64,000 nt of DNA, taken from positions 3,596,001 through 3,660,000 of the forward strand of contig NZ_JAMOAO010000001.1 in assembly GCF_030555055.1 (NCBI RefSeq), given 5' to 3'. Each line of letters begins with the position of its first letter. Positions within the stretch are counted from its first letter, which is position 1. Below are positions 42,830 through 51,927 of this stretch, piece by piece. The stretch comes from Nocardiopsis sp. YSL2. Its GTDB lineage: Bacteria > Actinomycetota > Actinomycetes > Streptosporangiales > Streptosporangiaceae. The notes below the pieces were generated by a model that worked only from the letters and a program-made list of their open reading frames with translations, made no database searches and was not told the DNA's origin. The position numbers and the translations under genes were made by a program.

Positions 42830-44410
42830 GTGAGTGCCAACAGGCATGGAGGCGTGGCGGAGGGGGCGCGGCCCCGGCCGGACGCCCCGGTCTTCGCCCC
42901 GGGGCCGGACGGGCTGGCCCACCTGGAGCTGATCCTCAACGGCACGTATCCGCTGACCGGTTTCATGACGCGCGACGAGGCCGCGTCGGTACGGCGTGAG
43001 GGGCGCCTCCCCGACGGGCGGGCGTGGCCGGTTCCGGTCACGCTGGACGTTCCCCCGGGTCTGGCCGACGCCGAGCGGGTCGTGCTGACCGACCCCGAGG
43101 GCGCGCCGCTGGCCGAGTTGGCGGTCAGCGAGCGGTGGTCGGAGGAGGGGGAGGAGCCCGGCGAGGCCCCGCGCCACCACCTGGCCGGTGTCGTGACGCT
43201 GCTGCGGCCGCCGACCTACGGGGTGCTGCGCAAGCTGCGCCCGTCGCCGGCCGAGGTCCGGGGCCAGCGCGAACTCGACCCCTTCACCGACCGTCCGCTG
43301 CTGGCCGTGGTCACCGACCGCCCGCTGCACCATCGCGCCCTGCACCAGATCCGGGCCGAGGCCGACGCGCTGGGCCGGGCCGAGCTGCTGATCCTGGTCG
43401 ACGCCGGGCTGGAGGACGAAGGGCTGGCCACCGCGGTCCTGGCGGCCGAGCCCCTGCTGCCCGCGCGGACCCGGTTCCTGGTGTGCACGCTGCCGCGGGC
43501 CGCCGCGCGTACGCACGGCGCGGTGGGCGGCCGCTGGAGTCCCTCGGACGTGGCGCTGGCCGCGCACGTGGCCGCCGCCTACGGGGCGAGCCACCTGATG
43601 GTCGAGGCGGGCCCGGCGGGCGCCCCGGCGGCGGAGACCGGTGAGGGCCTCTCGCCGCTGCCGGTCGTGGACCCCAAGCCGTGGGCCTTCGACACCGAGG
43701 AGGGCCTGTGGCGGCCCGCCGCCGAGGTGGCCGAGGATCTCCGGCGCGGCGAGCCCACCGACGCCGAGCTGGCCGCCGAGCTGGCGCACGGGCGCGAGCT
43801 GCCCGCCTGGTTCACGCCGGCGCGGGTGGGGGCCGAGCTGGCGCGGCTGCGCCCGGCCCGCACGCGTCGCGGGCTGACGCTGCTGTTCACCGGCCTGTCG
43901 GGCTCGGGCAAGTCCACGATCGCGCGCGGGGTGTGCGACGGCGTGCGCAGGGCGGGGCGGACGGTGACGCTGCTCGACGGCGACGTGGTGCGCCGGATGC
44001 TCTCCAGCGGGCTGACCTTCTCCCGCGCGGACCGCGAGCTCAACATCCGCCGGATCGGCTACGTGGCCTCCGAGATCACCAGGCACGGCGGTGTGGCGGT
44101 GTGCGCGCCGATCGCTCCCTACGCGGTGGGCCGAGCCGAGGTGCGGGCGATGGTGGAGGAGTTCGGCGACTTCTTCCTCGTGCACGTGGCGACCCCCTTG
44201 GAGGTGTGCGAGGCTCGCGACCGCAAGGGCCTGTACGCCAAGGCGCGGGCGGGGCAGATCCCGGAGTTCACCGGTATCTCCGACCCCTACGAGGAGCCGG
44301 TCGACGCCGACCTGGTGGTCGACACGGTCGGGTCGGACCCGGCCGATTCGGTGGCCCAGGTGCTGGCGGCCCTGCGCGAGGGCGGCTGGCTGCCCGACCA
44401 GGACCACTGA
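42830..44410 (+). CDS. cysC: ATP-sulfurylase-like domain fused to APS kinase
   Basis: A 526-residue protein. Residues about 350-526 are a complete APS kinase: Walker A GLSGSGKST at 355-363, LLDGDVVRRMLSSGLTFSRADRELNIRRIGYVA, and the C-terminal GLYAKARAGQIPEFTGISDPYEEP. It phosphorylates adenylylsulfate to PAPS. Residues about 20-345 align with ATP sulfurylase in layout, but the catalytic Q-x-R-N-P-x-H-x-x-H motif is degenerate (DRPLHHRALH), so sulfurylase activity is doubtful. The GTG start has GAGGAAGGA upstream. The gene lies directly downstream of repeat array 1. An alternative reading is an active variant with a changed active site. Confidence 0.82.
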   Translation: MSANRHGGVAEGARPRPDAPVFAPGPDGLAHLELILNGTYPLTGFMTRDEAASVRREGRLPDGRAWPVPVTLDVPPGLADAERVVLTDPEGAPLAELAVSERWSEEGEEPGEAPRHHLAGVVTLLRPPTYGVLRKLRPSPAEVRGQRELDPFTDRPLLAVVTDRPLHHRALHQIRAEADALGRAELLILVDAGLEDEGLATAVLAAEPLLPARTRFLVCTLPRAAARTHGAVGGRWSPSDVALAAHVAAAYGASHLMVEAGPAGAPAAETGEGLSPLPVVDPKPWAFDTEEGLWRPAAEVAEDLRRGEPTDAELAAELAHGRELPAWFTPARVGAELARLRPARTRRGLTLLFTGLSGSGKSTIARGVCDGVRRAGRTVTLLDGDVVRRMLSSGLTFSRADRELNIRRIGYVASEITRHGGVAVCAPIAPYAVGRAEVRAMVEEFGDFFLVHVATPLEVCEARDRKGLYAKARAGQIPEFTGISDPYEEPVDADLVVDTVGSDPADSVAQVLAALREGGWLPDQDH

Positions 44411-44497
44411 CCCTGGCCCGCGCCGGCGGGGCCGAGCGCCCGCCGGCGCCGACGAGTGTGCACCCACGACCGACCGGAGCAGGAAGCGAAGGCCCCG

Positions 44498-45271
44498 ATG
44501 ACCCAGACCCCACCGTCCGACGAGCGCGACCAGGAGCGGCCGCAGGGCCACCGGATCCTGCGTCTGGTCGAGGTGATGGAGACGCTGCGGCGGGAGTGCC
44601 CCTGGGACAGCTCCCAGACGCACGAGTCCCTGGCCAAGTACCTCATCCAGGAGGCCTACGAGACGCTGGAGACGATCGAGGAGGGTGATGTCGCGCTGCT
44701 GCGCGAGGAGCTGGGCGACGTGCTGTTGCAGGTCGTCTTCCACGCGGCGATCGCCGCCGAGCGGTCGGAGGACGACCCGGCGCACTTCACCGTCGACGAC
44801 GTCGCCGACGCCATCGTCGACAAGATGACGCGCCGCCACCCGCACGTGTTCGGAGGGGTGGAGGTGTCGGGCACCGACGAGGTGTGGTCGAACTGGGAGG
44901 CGATCAAGGCGGCGGAGCGGTCGGCCAAGGCCCGGCGCGACGGCGGCGACGGCGCGACCTCCGTCCTGGACGGTGTGCCCTTCGCCCAGCCCGCGGTGCT
45001 GCTCGCCTACGAGCTGCAGAAGCGGGCGGTGCGCAACGGCGTTCCCGCCGATCTGGTGGGCGACGACGGCGGGGACGGCGGCGCGTTGTTCGCCGCGGTG
45101 GCCGCGGAGCGGGACCAGGGCAGGGACGCCGAGACCGACCTGCGGTCGGCGGCGCGCCGTTTCGACGCCCGGGTGCGCGCGGCCGAGGAGGCCGCGCGGG
45201 CCGAGGGGCACGAGCCGCGGGAGCTCTCCGACGAGCAGTGGCGCGCCTACTGGGCCGGTACGCGGCCCTGA
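44498..45271 (+). CDS. mazG: Nucleoside triphosphate pyrophosphohydrolase MazG
   Basis: A 257-residue protein. Residues 15-120 form the MazG fold (LRLVEVMETLRRECPWDSSQTHESLAKYLIQEAYETLETIEEGD...LREELGDVLLQVVFHA), with the EExxE and ExxD metal-binding pairs. It hydrolyses NTPs, including damaged ones, to NMP and pyrophosphate; mycobacterial MazG limits oxidised dCTP. An extra Gly/Asp-rich segment (GDDGGDGGALFAA) lies near residue 190. The start is ATG 44498, 87 bp after the APS kinase gene. It converges with the FtsW gene. Confidence 0.94.
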   Translation: MTQTPPSDERDQERPQGHRILRLVEVMETLRRECPWDSSQTHESLAKYLIQEAYETLETIEEGDVALLREELGDVLLQVVFHAAIAAERSEDDPAHFTVDDVADAIVDKMTRRHPHVFGGVEVSGTDEVWSNWEAIKAAERSAKARRDGGDGATSVLDGVPFAQPAVLLAYELQKRAVRNGVPADLVGDDGGDGGALFAAVAAERDQGRDAETDLRSAARRFDARVRAAEEAARAEGHEPRELSDEQWRAYWAGTRP

Positions 45272-45397
45272 CCGTCCCTCCCGCCGCGGTGCCGGGGTGA
45301 GGTGACCCGTGTCCGGCCATCCGGTGCTCCGTGTCGCGGGTCTGACAGAACGCGTGGCCGGGACCGAACCCGTAGTCCGGACCGGCGCCGTTCGCGG

Positions 45398-46879
45398 TCA
45401 GGCGCTCCGGCCGGCCCCGCCGCCGCGGTGCACGCCGCGCACGTCGATGACCTCGGTGGCGGGGTCGCCCGGGGCCTGCCCCTCGCTGAAGGTGTCGCGG
45501 GGGCGGCGGGCGGTCTGGCTGATCGTCAGCCAGAGGCCGATGACCAGCCAGTTGGCCATGAGCGCCGACCCGCCCGCCGACAGGAACGGTGTGGTCATGC
45601 CGGTGAGCGGGATGATGAGCGTGGCGCCGCCCAGCACGATGAACACGTCGAAGGCGATGAGGAAGGCGTATCCCAGCGCGGTCAGCTTGAGGAAGACCTC
45701 CCGGGCGCCCAGGGCGATCCGGAATCCGCGTTCGGCGAGCAGGAAGAGCAGCGCCAGGACGGCGAACAGCCCGGTCAGGCCCCACTTCTCGCCCACCGAC
45801 ACCAGGATCAGGTCGCTGTCGGCGGCGAAGATCTCCTGGACGAAGCCGTCGCCGAAGCCGGTGCCCAGGATCCCGCCCTCGGCCAGCGCGAACATGCCTT
45901 CCACGATCTGGAAGCTGCCTCCCGGGCGGTCGTAGACCTCGGGATCGAAGGCGTCGAGCCAGATCTCCACCCGGTTCTTGACGTGGTCGAAGAGCAGGTA
46001 GGCCGCGTAGGCGCCGACCGCGAACGCGACCAGACCGATGAGGACCCAGGACTTGCGCGCGGTGGCCGCGTACAGCACCGCCAGGAACGTGCCGAACAGC
46101 AGCAGTGACGTACCCAGGTCCCGGGTGCCCACGAGCAGCAGGATCGCCACACCCCAGCCGACCGCCATGGGGGCCAGGTCCCGGGCGCGCGGCACGCTGA
46201 AGACCTTCACCCGGCCGATCCGGATCGTGCGCGTGACCACGCGCATGACTTCGCGCTGGCGCCCGAGGTAGGAGGCCAGGAAGATGACCAGCAGCACCTT
46301 GGCGAACTCCGAGGGCTGCATGGAGAAGGGGCCGACGAGGATCCAGCGGCGGGCTCCGAGCACCTCGTGGCCGATCGGCGACAGCGGGAGCAGGAGCAGG
46401 AACAGGGCGCCCGCGGCGATCAGGTACGGGTACATGGTGAGTCGGCGGGGGTGGCGGACCAGGACGACGCACGCCCCGCACAGCACCACGCCGACGACCG
46501 CCCACAGGAGTTGGCGGTCGGCCTCGCCGTGGCCGGGGTCCTCGGGCCGCGTCATCTGCAGGGCCCAGATCATGGTGACGCCCAGGCCGGTGAGCGCCAT
46601 GGCCAGGGGCATGACCACGGGGTCGGCGTAGGGGGCGACGAAGCGCAGCAGCACGTGGAGGGCGGTGGCGCCGCCTCCGAGGACGGCGAGGTACCAGACC
46701 ACGGAGGGGTCCAGGCCGCCGGTCACCGACAGCGACGCCGATGCCAGGGCGGCCGCGACGACCGTGAGGGCGCCGAGGAGCAGGCGGAGCTCGGAGCCGC
46801 GTTGGGGGACCGGTGCCAGGGTGCCGTCCGCGGTCTCCGGATCGCTCTGAGGGCTGCCCATGTCGTTGTCGTCCACCAT
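45398..46879 (-). CDS. FtsW/RodA/SpoVE-family peptidoglycan polymerase
   Basis: A 493-residue protein with about eleven transmembrane segments between residues 28 and 470. Family motifs include LGARRWILVGPFSMQPSEFAKVLLVIFLA (the GSRRWI-QPSE signature) and VGEKWGLTGLFAVLALL. The C-terminal membrane segments (FDVFIVLGGATLIIPLTGMTTPFLSAGGSALMANWLVIGLWL) carry the family's PxTGxxxPFxSxGGSS-type motif. SEDS proteins polymerise lipid II glycan strands. The gene stands alone, with no penicillin-binding protein next to it, and length plus motif place it nearer RodA than septal FtsW. ATG 46861 is an alternative start. Confidence 0.92.
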   Translation of the reverse strand: MVDDNDMGSPQSDPETADGTLAPVPQRGSELRLLLGALTVVAAALASASLSVTGGLDPSVVWYLAVLGGGATALHVLLRFVAPYADPVVMPLAMALTGLGVTMIWALQMTRPEDPGHGEADRQLLWAVVGVVLCGACVVLVRHPRRLTMYPYLIAAGALFLLLLPLSPIGHEVLGARRWILVGPFSMQPSEFAKVLLVIFLASYLGRQREVMRVVTRTIRIGRVKVFSVPRARDLAPMAVGWGVAILLLVGTRDLGTSLLLFGTFLAVLYAATARKSWVLIGLVAFAVGAYAAYLLFDHVKNRVEIWLDAFDPEVYDRPGGSFQIVEGMFALAEGGILGTGFGDGFVQEIFAADSDLILVSVGEKWGLTGLFAVLALLFLLAERGFRIALGAREVFLKLTALGYAFLIAFDVFIVLGGATLIIPLTGMTTPFLSAGGSALMANWLVIGLWLTISQTARRPRDTFSEGQAPGDPATEVIDVRGVHRGGGAGRSA

Positions 46880-47064
46880 CCGCCTGAGTAACCCGTCACC
46901 GGGCCCGGGGTCCGGTCCGGCTCATCGTGAGGGGCAGATCGGGTTCAACTGTAGGCGCGGCGGTGTCAGATCGGTGTCAGGCGTGCCGCGGAGCACCGCC
47001 GTCGGCGTGGCGGGGCGGCCCCGCCCGGATCCCTCACAGGCGCGCCACTGACCGTGCGGCAAGT

Positions 47065-47080
47065 AACTTACCGGTCGGTT
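47065..47080 (+). promoter_or_regulatory. Palindromic operator upstream of tetR
   Basis: AACTTACCGGTCGGTT is a 16-bp palindrome with six of eight matched half-site pairs. It overlaps the -35 region of a likely promoter (-10 TACACT at 47090-47095), as expected for an autoregulatory TetR site. Confidence 0.6.
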
Positions 47081-47122
47081 GGTTGGGGATACACTGCGGC
47101 CACGGGAACCACGAGGACGGGA

Positions 47123-47683
47123 GTGGTGGGCGTGCCGAGGCCGCAGAGCGACACCAAGGCGGAGATCCGGAGCGTGGCCCTGGAGCTGTTCGCTCGACAG
47201 GGCTTCGAGAAGACGAGTCTGCGTGAGATCGCCGAGCGCCTGGGCGTGACCAAGGCGGCGCTCTACTACCACTACCCCTCCAAGAAGGACCTGCTGGTGG
47301 CCCTGGTCACTCCGCTGCGCGAGGACATGGACGCGCTCGTCGCGGGTTTCGGCGACGGGCCCGTCGAGCCGTCCCTGGTCTTCGGCGCCTACTTCGACGT
47401 CTGCGTGCGGCACAGCGGCCTGCTGCCGGCGGTGCTCGCGGATCTGGGGGCCCTGGGACAGATCGGACTCATGGACTCGTTCCTGCGGTGGCGCGACCGC
47501 CTGGACGCGCTGCTCGTGGGGCGGGACGCCCCCATGCCCGCGCGGATGGGCGCCGTCATGGCCCTCGGGGGGCTGCAGGACATCGCGGTCGTGCTCGACG
47601 CCGAGACGGCCGCGGCCTACCGGGGCCGCGCCGTGCGTGTCGCGCTCGCCGCGCTGGAGGCGGGGGCCTCCGGTATGGACTAG
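47123..47683 (+). CDS. TetR/AcrR-family transcriptional regulator
   Basis: A 186-residue repressor. Residues 10-55 contain the TetR helix-turn-helix (ALELFARQGFEKTSLREIAERLGVTKAALYYHYPSKKDLLVALV). The C-terminal ligand domain is helical and smaller than average. Ligand and targets are unknown; a palindrome 43 bp upstream suggests autoregulation. GTG 47123 has GAGGA upstream; GTG 47126 and 47132 are alternatives. The neighbours are an FtsW-like gene (divergent) and eno (downstream), and neither is an obvious drug or lipid target. Confidence 0.92.
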   Translation: MVGVPRPQSDTKAEIRSVALELFARQGFEKTSLREIAERLGVTKAALYYHYPSKKDLLVALVTPLREDMDALVAGFGDGPVEPSLVFGAYFDVCVRHSGLLPAVLADLGALGQIGLMDSFLRWRDRLDALLVGRDAPMPARMGAVMALGGLQDIAVVLDAETAAAYRGRAVRVALAALEAGASGMD

Positions 47684-47690
47684 ACCAATT

Positions 47691-47714
47691 CGACGGGGTG
47701 GGCACCCCACGTCG
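47691..47714 (+). terminator. Hairpin between tetR and eno
   Basis: CGACG/CGTCG outer and GGGTG/CACCC inner stems around a GG loop with a two-base bulge. It follows the tetR stop by seven bases. Confidence 0.55.
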
Positions 47715-47772
47715 GACCGCAGGGTCGCTAGTCTCTTGGATGGTCCTGGATCTGTGGACCGAACACCCCTAG

Positions 47773-49071
<1,299 letters not shown>

Positions 49072-49080
49072 TCTGCCCCA

Positions 49081-49593
49081 GTGCCCCGCGAATCCAAACA
49101 GCCACCCACAAAGGCCCGGAAGGCGACCAAAGCCGACAGGCCGGGCCGTGCTGCGCGGAAGCGGGGGGCCGCAGGCCCGGGTGTGGGCCGCACCTCACGG
49201 GTGCGGCCCACCCTCACCAGCCGGGCCGCGATCCTGGCCCTGGTGGTCTGTGTGATCGCGCTGAGTCTGGCCTACCCGCTGCGGGAGTACATCCTGCAGC
49301 GCGCCCAGATCGCCCAGCTCCAGGAGGAACGGGCGCGCATGGAGGACTCCGTGAGCGAGCTGCGCGAGCGCGAGGCGGCCCTGGGCGATGACGAGTACGT
49401 CGAGCAGGAGGCCCGGACCCGCCTGCACTACCAGTACCCGGACGAGACCGCCTACATCGTCATCCGCCCGGGCTCGGACGCCGACGCCCACGCCGAGGCG
49501 GCTCCCACCGAGCCGTGGTTCACCGCGCTGTGGCGCTCGGTCGCCGGGGCGGACAGCCCCAGCGAAGAGAACCTGTCGGTGACCCGGCCGTAG
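49081..49593 (+). CDS. ftsB: Septum formation initiator FtsB/DivIC
   Basis: A 170-residue bitopic membrane protein. A basic cytoplasmic head of about 48 residues leads to one transmembrane helix (about 50-68, AAILALVVCVIALSLAYPL). A short coiled coil follows (YILQRAQIAQLQEERARMEDSVSELREREAAL), then the conserved YVEQEARTRLHYQYPDETAYIVI segment. FtsB acts in the divisome with FtsQ and FtsL. It is the second gene of the eno-ftsB-DUF501-ppx order. Its TAG stop codon is the first three bases of repeat array 2, so the array begins inside the gene's last codon. Confidence 0.94.
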   Translation: MPRESKQPPTKARKATKADRPGRAARKRGAAGPGVGRTSRVRPTLTSRAAILALVVCVIALSLAYPLREYILQRAQIAQLQEERARMEDSVSELREREAALGDDEYVEQEARTRLHYQYPDETAYIVIRPGSDADAHAEAAPTEPWFTALWRSVAGADSPSEENLSVTRP

Positions 49594-49984
49594 CCGGTGG
49601 GTGCGCGGAGCGCGCCGGACCGGCGATGGTGGGTGACGGGTGTGGGGTGTGCGCCGGAGGTGTCGGTTGAGGGTGGTAGCCGGTGGGTGCGCGGAGCGCC
49701 TCGGACCGGCGATGGTGGGTGACGGGTGTGGGGTGTGCGCCGGAGGTGTCGGTTGAGGGTGGTAGCCGGTGGGTGCGCGGAGCGCCTCGGACCGGCGATG
49801 GTGGGTGACGGGTGTGGGGTGTGCGCCGGAGGTGTCGGTTGAGGGTGGTAGCCGGTGGGTGCGCGGAGCGCCTCGGACCGGCGATGGTGGGTGACGGGCG
49901 TGGGGTGTGCGCCGGAGGTGTCGGTTGAGGGTGGTAGCCGGTGGGTGCGCGGAGCGCCCCGGACCGGCGATGGTGGGTGACGGG
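49591..49984. repeat. Repeat array 2: four 86-bp tandem units plus a 50-bp partial
   Basis: Full units start at 49591, 49677, 49763 and 49849, and a partial unit runs 49935-49984. Each contains a hairpin GCCGGT-GGGT-GCGC-GGA-GCGC-CTCGG-ACCGGC, then GATGGTGGGTGACG and GGAGGTGTCGGTTGAGGGTGG. The only differences between copies are in the hairpin's internal loop and a T/C after GACGGG. It is the same family as array 1, with changed but still complementary stems. Intergenic between ftsB and the DUF501 gene. Confidence 0.92.
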
Positions 49985-49990
49985 CGGGCA

Positions 49991-49996
49991 TATCCT
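49991..49996 (+). promoter_or_regulatory. -10-like hexamer after array 2
   Basis: TATCCT begins seven bases after the last repeat unit. The DUF501 ATG is ten bases further on, so the transcript may be nearly leaderless. No -35 is apparent. Confidence 0.35.
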
Positions 49997-50005
49997 GGGT
50001 GCGCC

Positions 50006-50617
50006 ATGACTTCCGCAGATCAGCCCGTTCCGGGGCACAACGACGACGCCCCCCGCGCCAGTGGCGGGGCCGCCGACGGCCAGGTCTCCGACCGCGACGT
50101 CGCCGCCATCGAACTCCAACTCGGACGCACTCCGCGCGGTGTGCGGGGGATCGCCCACCGGTGCCCCTGCGGACTGCCCGATGTGGTGCGTACCGCGCCG
50201 CGTCTGGAAAGCGGTGAGCCCTTCCCGACGCTGTACTACCTGACGTGCCCGCGCGCCGCGTCGGCGATCGGCCGGATGGAGAACGAGGGCCGGATGCGGC
50301 GCATGCAGGAGCGCCTGGAGGAGGAACCCGACCTGCGGGCCGCCTACACCAAGGCGCACGAGTCCTACATCGCCGAGCGGTCCGAACAGGCGCGGATCGA
50401 CGGTGTCGAACCGCTGCCCGAGGGCATGCAGAGCACCGGGGGCATGCCGACCAGGGTCAAGTGCCTGCACGCGCTGGTCGCCCACGAGCTCGCCGCGCCG
50501 GGGACCAATCCCTTCGGCGCCGAGGCGTTGGAGGAACTCCCGCACTGGTGGGACAAGGGCGCGTGCGTGTGCGTCGACGAGGACGCCCGTGAGGGCGACG
50601 AAGGGAACGGGTCATGA
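50006..50617 (+). CDS. DUF501 domain-containing protein
   Basis: A 203-residue soluble protein. After a disordered head, it holds the DUF501 core: DRDVAAIELQLGRTPRGVRGIAHRCPCGLPDVVRTAPRL, FPTLYYLTCPRAASAIGRMENEG, and the C-terminal PTRVKCLHALVAHELAAPGTNPFG plus WWDKGACVC. Four conserved cysteines (CPCG, TCP, KCLH, ACVC) and histidines suggest metal binding, though that is inference. The function is unknown; its fixed place between ftsB and ppx in actinobacteria is the main clue. The last four bases ATGA overlap the ppx start. Confidence 0.93.
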   Translation: MTSADQPVPGHNDDAPRASGGAADGQVSDRDVAAIELQLGRTPRGVRGIAHRCPCGLPDVVRTAPRLESGEPFPTLYYLTCPRAASAIGRMENEGRMRRMQERLEEEPDLRAAYTKAHESYIAERSEQARIDGVEPLPEGMQSTGGMPTRVKCLHALVAHELAAPGTNPFGAEALEELPHWWDKGACVCVDEDAREGDEGNGS

Positions 50618-51600
50618 GCGGTGTCGCGGCGATCGACTGCGGAACCAACTCGATCAGGCTGCTGATCGCCGATGTGGTCCATGTGGGCGACGACGAGGTC
50701 CAGGTGGTCGACCTCGACCGCCGTATGGAGGTCGTGCGCCTGGGCGAGGGCGTCGACGAGACCGGGTCGTTCGCGCCCCAGGCCCTGGAGCGCACCTTCG
50801 AGGCGCTGCGCGGCTACGCCGAGGAGATCCGGGCCCACGGCATCGAGCCGGGACCGGACACGGTCCGCATGGTCGCCACCAGCGCCACGCGGGACGCCGC
50901 CAACCGGCAGGTGTTCATCGACGGGGTGCGCGAGATCATCGGGGTGGAGCCCGAGGTGGTCACGGGCCTGGACGAGGCGGAGCTGTCCTTCGTGGGCGCG
51001 ACCGCCGAGTTCGCGGTCGAGGCGGCCGAGGGCGGCGACAGCGGCCTGACCCCGCCCTTCCTCGTGGTGGACATCGGCGGCGGGTCCACCGAGTTCGTCC
51101 TGGGCGGCGGCTCAGGCGAGGAGGACGCACTGGTCCGCGCGTCCCTGTCGGTCGACGTGGGCTGTGTGCGGATGACCGAGCGCCACCTGCGGGACGACCC
51201 GCCCACCGCCGAGCAGATCGCGGCGGCCACGGCGGACATCGACGCCGCGCTCGACCAGGTCGAGAAGGTGGTGCCGCTGCGCGAGGCGGGTTCGGTGGTG
51301 TGCGTCGCGGGCACCGCGACCACGGTCGCCGGGATGGCGCTGGAGCTGCCCGAGTACGACCCCGAGCGGATCCACCACGCCGACGTGGGCGTCGGCGACC
51401 TGACCCGGATCACCGAGGAACTGCTCAAGTCCACCTCGGCCGAGCGGGCGGAGATCGGCGTCATGCACCCGGGCCGGGTGGACGTGATCGCCGCGGGCGC
51501 GCTGGTGCTCTCCCGTGTGCTCGACCGCACGGGGGCCGACCGCTTCACCGCCAGTGAGCACGACATCCTCGACGGTGTCGCCTGGAGCCTCATCGTGTAG
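50614..51600 (+). CDS. ppx: Ppx/GppA family exopolyphosphatase
   Basis: A 328-residue protein of the actin-like ATPase fold. The phosphate-1 loop is AAIDCGTNSIRLLIAD, the phosphate-2 region is VVDIGGGSTEFVLGG, and a TATRDAANR segment with GVEPEVVTGLDEAELSF lies between them. The single-domain form (about 330 residues) matches the short actinobacterial enzymes, which release phosphate from polyphosphate or act on (p)ppGpp. It counters Ppk, encoded near the window start. ATG 50614 overlaps the DUF501 stop (ATGA), so the pair is coupled. Confidence 0.94.
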   Translation: MSGVAAIDCGTNSIRLLIADVVHVGDDEVQVVDLDRRMEVVRLGEGVDETGSFAPQALERTFEALRGYAEEIRAHGIEPGPDTVRMVATSATRDAANRQVFIDGVREIIGVEPEVVTGLDEAELSFVGATAEFAVEAAEGGDSGLTPPFLVVDIGGGSTEFVLGGGSGEEDALVRASLSVDVGCVRMTERHLRDDPPTAEQIAAATADIDAALDQVEKVVPLREAGSVVCVAGTATTVAGMALELPEYDPERIHHADVGVGDLTRITEELLKSTSAERAEIGVMHPGRVDVIAAGALVLSRVLDRTGADRFTASEHDILDGVAWSLIV

Positions 51601-51667
51601 TCGGGCTAGGGGCTTTCGGGCCTCGCAGCAAGGACTCACGGGTGAGACGCGTCACCGCGGAACACCC

Positions 51668-51685
51668 TTGTGAAAGCTTTCACAA
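51668..51685 (+). promoter_or_regulatory. Rex operator 1 upstream of ndh
   Basis: TTGTGAAAGCTTTCACAA is a perfect 18-bp palindrome and fits the Rex operator TTGTGAA-N4-TTCACAA exactly. Rex senses the NADH/NAD+ ratio and represses respiratory genes. Confidence 0.88.
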
Positions 51686-51772
51686 CCCCTCTGACCTGCG
51701 AATATGTCGTTCAGGTTAAGGGGAAAGTGGTGCGAAGGTGATCAGATGTGAACCTTCTCTGTCGGCGGGGGC

Positions 51773-51790
51773 TTGTGAAAGAATGCACAA
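51773..51790 (+). promoter_or_regulatory. Rex operator 2 (imperfect) upstream of ndh
   Basis: TTGTGAAAGAATGCACAA matches the Rex palindrome with one substituted half-site position. It lies 105 bp downstream of the perfect site, about ten helical turns, and 138 bp before the ndh ATG. Confidence 0.65.
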
Positions 51791-51927
51791 GCAGGCGCCG
51801 CAGAGTCGCGGTCACCCACCGCGGCTCGGACGGGACCCCGGCTGGACCACGGCAGGGCGAGCGAAGACCAAGAACACACGCAGCGACCCCGGTAGGGGAA
51901 GCGGAGAACCCCAAGGGCGGATATGCG

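Noticed and set aside
42235-43041. Minus-strand frames encoding repeated TTARGPLRGNTGHPQ-like peptides
   Set aside because: They are translations of repeat array 1; no binding site or independent coding signal is seen.
49195-50545. Minus-strand frames with repeated HPPATTLNRHLRRTP peptides
   Set aside because: Translation of repeat array 2, antisense to ftsB and DUF501.
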